60,000 nucleotides of DNA from assembly GCA_914767715.1 (NCBI GenBank), contig OU612073.1, positions 18,540,001-18,600,000 of the forward strand, read 5' to 3'. Below, one piece after another: positions 55,766 through 60,000 of this stretch; position 1 is the stretch's first letter, and each line of letters opens with the position of its first letter. The notes under the pieces are model-generated. The model did no database searches. It saw only the letters and a program-made list of their open reading frames with translations, and had not been told where the DNA came from. Source of the stretch: Membranipora membranacea. Lineage: Eukaryota > Bryozoa > Gymnolaemata > Cheilostomatida > Membraniporidae. Position numbers and translations under genes: made by a program.

Positions 55766-58700
55766 TTAAATCCCTTTAAGGCTGTTAGTCTTAAAAACAC
55801 TAGTTGCTACCTGCTTCCAGTCTGAAAAGTCTCTGAAGCTCAGCTCATCAACGATGTACTGGGCCCCAGATTTCTTTGCAGACTGGAAGACCTGGACCCA
55901 GTCACCTGGTGTGCCGATCTCTTCACCCTCCGAGGCACGCTCAATGGAGGCATGCACAGAGTCGACATCCATGTGACTGTGCCCAGTCTCGAAAAACTTC
56001 AACTCTACTATCTGGCCAGGTCGGCTGTTGTGGGCAAGATGGATCAAAGCAGCCACAACAGCTCTGTTTTTATTTTGACCTGGACAGCCATCACTGTAGA
56101 AAACTACGTGACGACTGTCTGCCAGATAGGTCAAGAAGAATTTCTTCAAGCAGGTAGCAATGTCGTTGCTACCTCTTCTGCTTCCGACCTGGCTCCAACA
56201 CATGCAGTAGCCCTGCTGTGTGTTTTTCACAAAAAACAAAGATTGTAAAGGACCATTCACCATTTATAAAATGTCTGCTTGCTGGACCTCAGCTTAGGAA
56301 ATGGTAATATTTGCTGTAGGTCGAAGCTTACCACTGTCTTTGTCTGATCTTCGACATCCAGCTGCCTGCTGAGGTAAGCCTCTTCCCTACTGATAATGTG
56401 TGCCTCGTATCTTCTCGTCTCCTCCTCACTCGGGTCCTTTTGGTTGAGGTACATAACACACTGGTCACAGCTGGAAGAAACAATAACAAAGTTCAGTTAT
56501 CTGGAAGGAAAGAACCATGAACACTCAAAGTCTTCAATTTGATAACAAACACAAAACATGGAACGCAAAATAATCACGGAGGGTTGCTAAGCAATGAAAG
56601 ATGTTCAACTCACTTATCACTTTTTGGTTTATGGGTACCGAGATTGTAATTGGTGCCACAAAAAGTATAGAACCAGGTGTGGCTGGGCTTTCTCTCCTCT
56701 TCAGACACACTCTTCAAAAACTCTCTATAGAGGTCCGCCAGGTGAACTCCAGAAGGGAGATATTGCCTTCTGCTGGAAGTGCGGCAGTAGTGGCTCCGCA
56801 TCATCTGGCTCGGCTCTATCACCAGCTGGGCCTTGTCCTCTATGTCTGTCTCGGTTAACTTGTTGCTGGGAGTGCCCCTGTATACCGGCTTCTCTCTCAC
56901 CCCATTCACACGTCTTCTTCTTTTGCTATTAATGTGATATATCGCCTTTTCAGTTTCTCAGGAACTACTTGTCCCATCTCAAAAAATCCTTCACTGATAC
57001 GTTGCCAGTAGTCTGACTTATGTTTAATATCGCAATTTTTTTCAAACCGCATGTTCCTTACTTGATTTATTGTACATTAACTAAAATACATTGAAACAAT
57101 ATAGGCAGCAATGGGCAAAATGATGCAGTAAATTACGTCATGCAAAAGCGTGATGAAAATCTAAGCAGTATTACATGCAAAGCACATCATGTACAACAAT
57201 GGATCACCTTTTTTGGGTGATTGTTTAGCATGGAAAGAGAAATGTTTATGCTCATAACTTCTCTACTACTGAATTTATCATCAAACGCCACGATCAAAAC
57301 CTCGGAAATACTCTCTAGTTTAATGGAAGCTAATGTGTATAATTTATGTTGTTTAACCGATTTTCAGTTTTTTGGCTGGAAAAAGTGCATGTTTTGGACC
57401 AAATAAAGCTAGTTTAGCCACAAAAATCCAAATATCTCAAGATGTAAAGCCATAATCAACAATCGCTCTGATCAAAACCTAGACAATCTCTTGTTGTTCA
57501 TCATGCTATTTTTTTTGGCATCACAGAGCAAAACAACAATGAATTTTATCAAGTATTGATAACAATACAATATACATACATACATGCTAACAACAAATTT
57601 GAATGACACTATTCTGAATTTCTGATTTTTGGCTGGAAAATTTTGACCTAAATTAGTTAAAATTTGGGTTATTATCTGTTACAGTTGTGACAACCCGGAT
57701 CTGTAAGCTGGTAAGATTATTGATTGAAGTGACAGTACAAGACCAAAATGGTATAATGAATTGGAAATTTTTGTTTCTGCATTATTAGGGTCGCATGTAA
57801 TGAGGGGTCAGAAATGGCCCTATTACCATTGCAAAAATCAATTTCAAGTCTCGAAGACAGGAGGCCTAAAATCATAAAGTTTCACCAAAATGTCACTCCT
57901 CCAGTTAGTGCCATGCCTCCTCTATACGGTGAAAGCATAAACTAATTAAAAACCTCAAAAACAAGGCAAAGAGGGCACAATTTAAAAAGGGCACTTTTTG
58001 CCCCAAAATGAACTTCCAGAGGTCACTGCGACTCAACTTCAAATATTTGGGAGGTTTCAACTGTGAAAATAACTATTAGACATGATCACCAATACAATAT
58101 TAAAAAGTTTCAAAAAGCGATATATCACGTTAAGTCCCTGTTTGGATAAAATAGAATCGAATTGAATGCAGTGATAGTGAACCGACAGGAAGTCATGAAC
58201 CAATTACCCTTCTATCAAAAACTAAATAGCACAAATATCGGTTTGAAGAGAGTTATTATTTAATCAAACTCACTGTCTTGTAGTTGAGAGCGAGGGTGCC
58301 GCACCACATCTCAACACACATCCGCACATCCTGGCTCCCATCCAGAGGGAGGTAGTAGCGCGCACTCTTTGTGTGAGTGCGCCTTTTCTCCTCTGGGACA
58401 CCAGGCCTCTTCCTAGATCGTTTCACTTCATCCTGAAATTGAATGTGAAAGGTGAAAGTTACAACCAATACCTTTATCGGCATGGTAAACACAATTTGTC
58501 ATTTTTTAAGGCAATAGTAGAAAGCAAGCAATGCAGCACAGCATGAGAGTCAATCTAGATCAATAACAACAACTCACTTCCTTGATATGGCTAGCATACC
58601 AGTTCCACCTGCCCTGCTCAGAGGCGATGTCATTCCTGACAGTCTTGAAGATTGACTGTCTTTGCTCCTGAGAGAGCAGGTGGCATTGGAAAACTCCACT

Positions 58701-59594
58701 GTCTGCGGTGTGTTGGCACTGGTCACCAATGACGACACCAGCTGCCGTCTGGTGCCTCACACTCCTCCTCGTCCTCTGTCTATCCGGATCGTTCCTCAAG
58801 TTGGGGCAGGAACCATAGCGTTCATCAGTGTCTACAGCAAAAATGGTTCACAGTTTTCAATCACAGTAAGCAGTACTTCAGCTATTAGTGGAACATAGTA
58901 AAAGATCAGTCGAGACGAAGGCCAACCAATAATGCATTGCTAGAGAAGTCATTGGTGAACACTCACCTCCAAGAGTTTCCATGGCTGGATCTGGAATTTC
59001 ACTGATTTCGGCCAGGTCCCCGTCTTCCTCATCAGCCTCAAGTAGAGCCTGCTCCAGGTCAAAGTGTGGGTCTTCATCAGTATCGTCAGAGTCATCTAGG
59101 AACAACAAAATGAGGGATATTGACAAATTATAACAGCAAGTACCGGGTAGAATAATCAATCCTAGTAAACGATGCAACAGAAATATGTCAATCAAGAGCT
59201 TACTTACCTCTGCTTTGAATCCTCTGGACACGCACCACGAGCTTGTCTCTGGGCGTACTAGATCTGGATGGAATGGCTTGTTCTTGTGTAGTTTCGTGGA
59301 ACTGAGTCTGTCTTCCCCAGGCTCCTGATGACGATGAAACAGCTCCTAAAAGACACATGCATCGAACATCATTAACACCAGCAACTTAAAAGCTCCACGT
59401 GCACCCATCAAATTCACAGATTTGCATTCAACATAGTACTGAAGGAATCAACTTACTATTTCGGCGCCGTCTCAGCCCACAAGTGCACATTCGTTGCAGC
59501 AAAAGCACCGCATTTTTATGACAATAAGATTAGCACACAGTGAATACAAAGTATAACAATAAAACTCACCGGTTCTTCCTCGACGTCTACCCAT
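55766..59594 (-). pseudogene. Multi-exon gene of a repeat-associated metazoan family (DUF7869-like), probably pseudogene
   Basis: Minus-strand exons: 59594-59570 (MGRRRGRT), 59345-59208, 59095-58967 (acidic DDSDDTDEDPHFD), 58831-58578, 58432-58274, about 56925-56614 and 56470-55766. Known-family landmarks are MMRSHYCRTSSRRQYLPSG, TNYNLGTHKPKSD, CDQCVMYL, VVSFDLQQILPFPKL, RRGSNDIATCL, VVFYSDGCPGQNKNRA and FETGHSHMDVDSVHASIE. I recall this as the family with a DUF7869 core, present in many copies in animal genomes; the Pfam label is from memory. The first five exons are phase-consistent. Between 58274 and 56925 a connecting exon is missing, and in the last exon a stop and a frameshift near 56260-56230 interrupt the core. 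Hence a decayed copy, or one with an unrecognised small intron. Confidence 0.75.
56926..58273. other. Long intron or missing-exon region of the pseudogene
   Basis: No exon with supported splice sites and family similarity was found here, although the exon ending at 56614 needs a phase-2 donor upstream. The sequence is AT-rich with no repeat noted. Confidence 0.4.
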
Positions 59595-59635
59595 GATGTA
59601 TAACCAGTAACAAAGCAGCAGTGAAGGCGAATTAA

Positions 59636-59700
59636 TAACAAATAAATAGGCAATAAATAGGGAATATATAAGGGTGTATAAGGAGAATAAATAGGAGGAA
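59636..59700. repeat. AATAAATAGG repeat cluster near gene start
   Basis: Three copies of AATAAATAGG with related ATAAGG units, just upstream (minus-strand sense) of the ATG at 59594. It resembles the repeat at 55123-55250 on the same strand. Confidence 0.75.
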
Positions 59701-60000
59701 TGTAAATATCACAGAGTTGCACAAATATCACAGTAAGGTTGTAAAGGAAAGATTAAAGGTAAGTTTTTGGCTTTTTACGTTACGTCATACTTACCTTCGC
59801 CAGGTGTGTTTTTCCATTTGCCGCGTAATTGATTAATGAATCAATAAGTAATTAATTGGACAGGTGACATAGAGTTAACAACACATCATCAGGCTGAGTA
59901 CAGACATTCCAATAACGATTCTGCTGGAACTCCGACCTCAAATTACATTTGGGGGAAAAACTCCCCCTACATGTTTTTACATTCAATAATCTATAATTAG

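Noticed and set aside
55876-56248. Plus-strand frames of 93 and 98 codons
   Set aside because: They lie antisense to the DUF7869-like exon, whose conserved motifs identify the true strand.

Overview
The window is nuclear DNA of a metazoan, most likely an aquatic invertebrate; I cannot name the clade. The evidence is one very long gene with dozens of GT-AG introns, a protein built from animal extracellular modules (CCP/sushi, kringle, fibronectin type II, EGF, TSP1, laminin-G, C-type lectin, fucolectin-like), AT-rich introns, tRNA-derived SINEs, LINE fragments and a Copia retrotransposon. No bacterial features (operons, ribosome binding sites, CRISPR) are present.

Region 1-43.7 kb: a single plus-strand gene. 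I placed 60 exons by hand (1057 to 43595). Every junction agrees in reading phase, and the exons give one frame of about 3,380 residues whose 5' end lies upstream of the window. Domain order: unrecognised N-terminal region (exons 1-6); second unrecognised region (7-11); a dibasic (furin-like) site with a DPYS repeat (12-13); fucolectin/F5-8C-like lectin (14-15); short unrecognised linker (16-19); C-type lectin fold (20-21); third unrecognised, heavily glycosylatable region (22-29); two CCPs; laminin-G/pentraxin-like fold; three CCPs (one with a poly-Asp insert); a kringle/FN2 block; CCPs, two EGFs, more CCPs (17 CCPs in all); TSP1; and a short terminal exon followed by AATAAA. No transmembrane segment is visible in the terminal exon, so a secreted recognition or adhesion protein is likely. 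Combining two lectin folds with complement-type and kringle modules suggests innate recognition or matrix adhesion, but that is inference.

The introns carry mobile DNA. A degraded minus-strand Copia element (about 4.1-10.4 kb) is interrupted by a 2.8-kb element with arms of roughly 600 bp and a 5-bp target duplication. Other introns hold a 28-bp minisatellite starting exactly at a splice donor, an AATC microsatellite, a repeat-rich 2.4-kb block, tRNA-derived SINEs and two MITE-like inverted-repeat elements.

Region 43.7-55 kb: no convincing host gene. It holds pieces of non-LTR retrotransposons, and two inverted copies of a TTAA-flanked MITE.

Region 55-60 kb: a minus-strand multi-exon gene, probably a pseudogene, of a repeat-associated metazoan family with an FYSDGCPGQNKN-type motif. 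AAATAAATAGG-type repeats lie on both sides of it.
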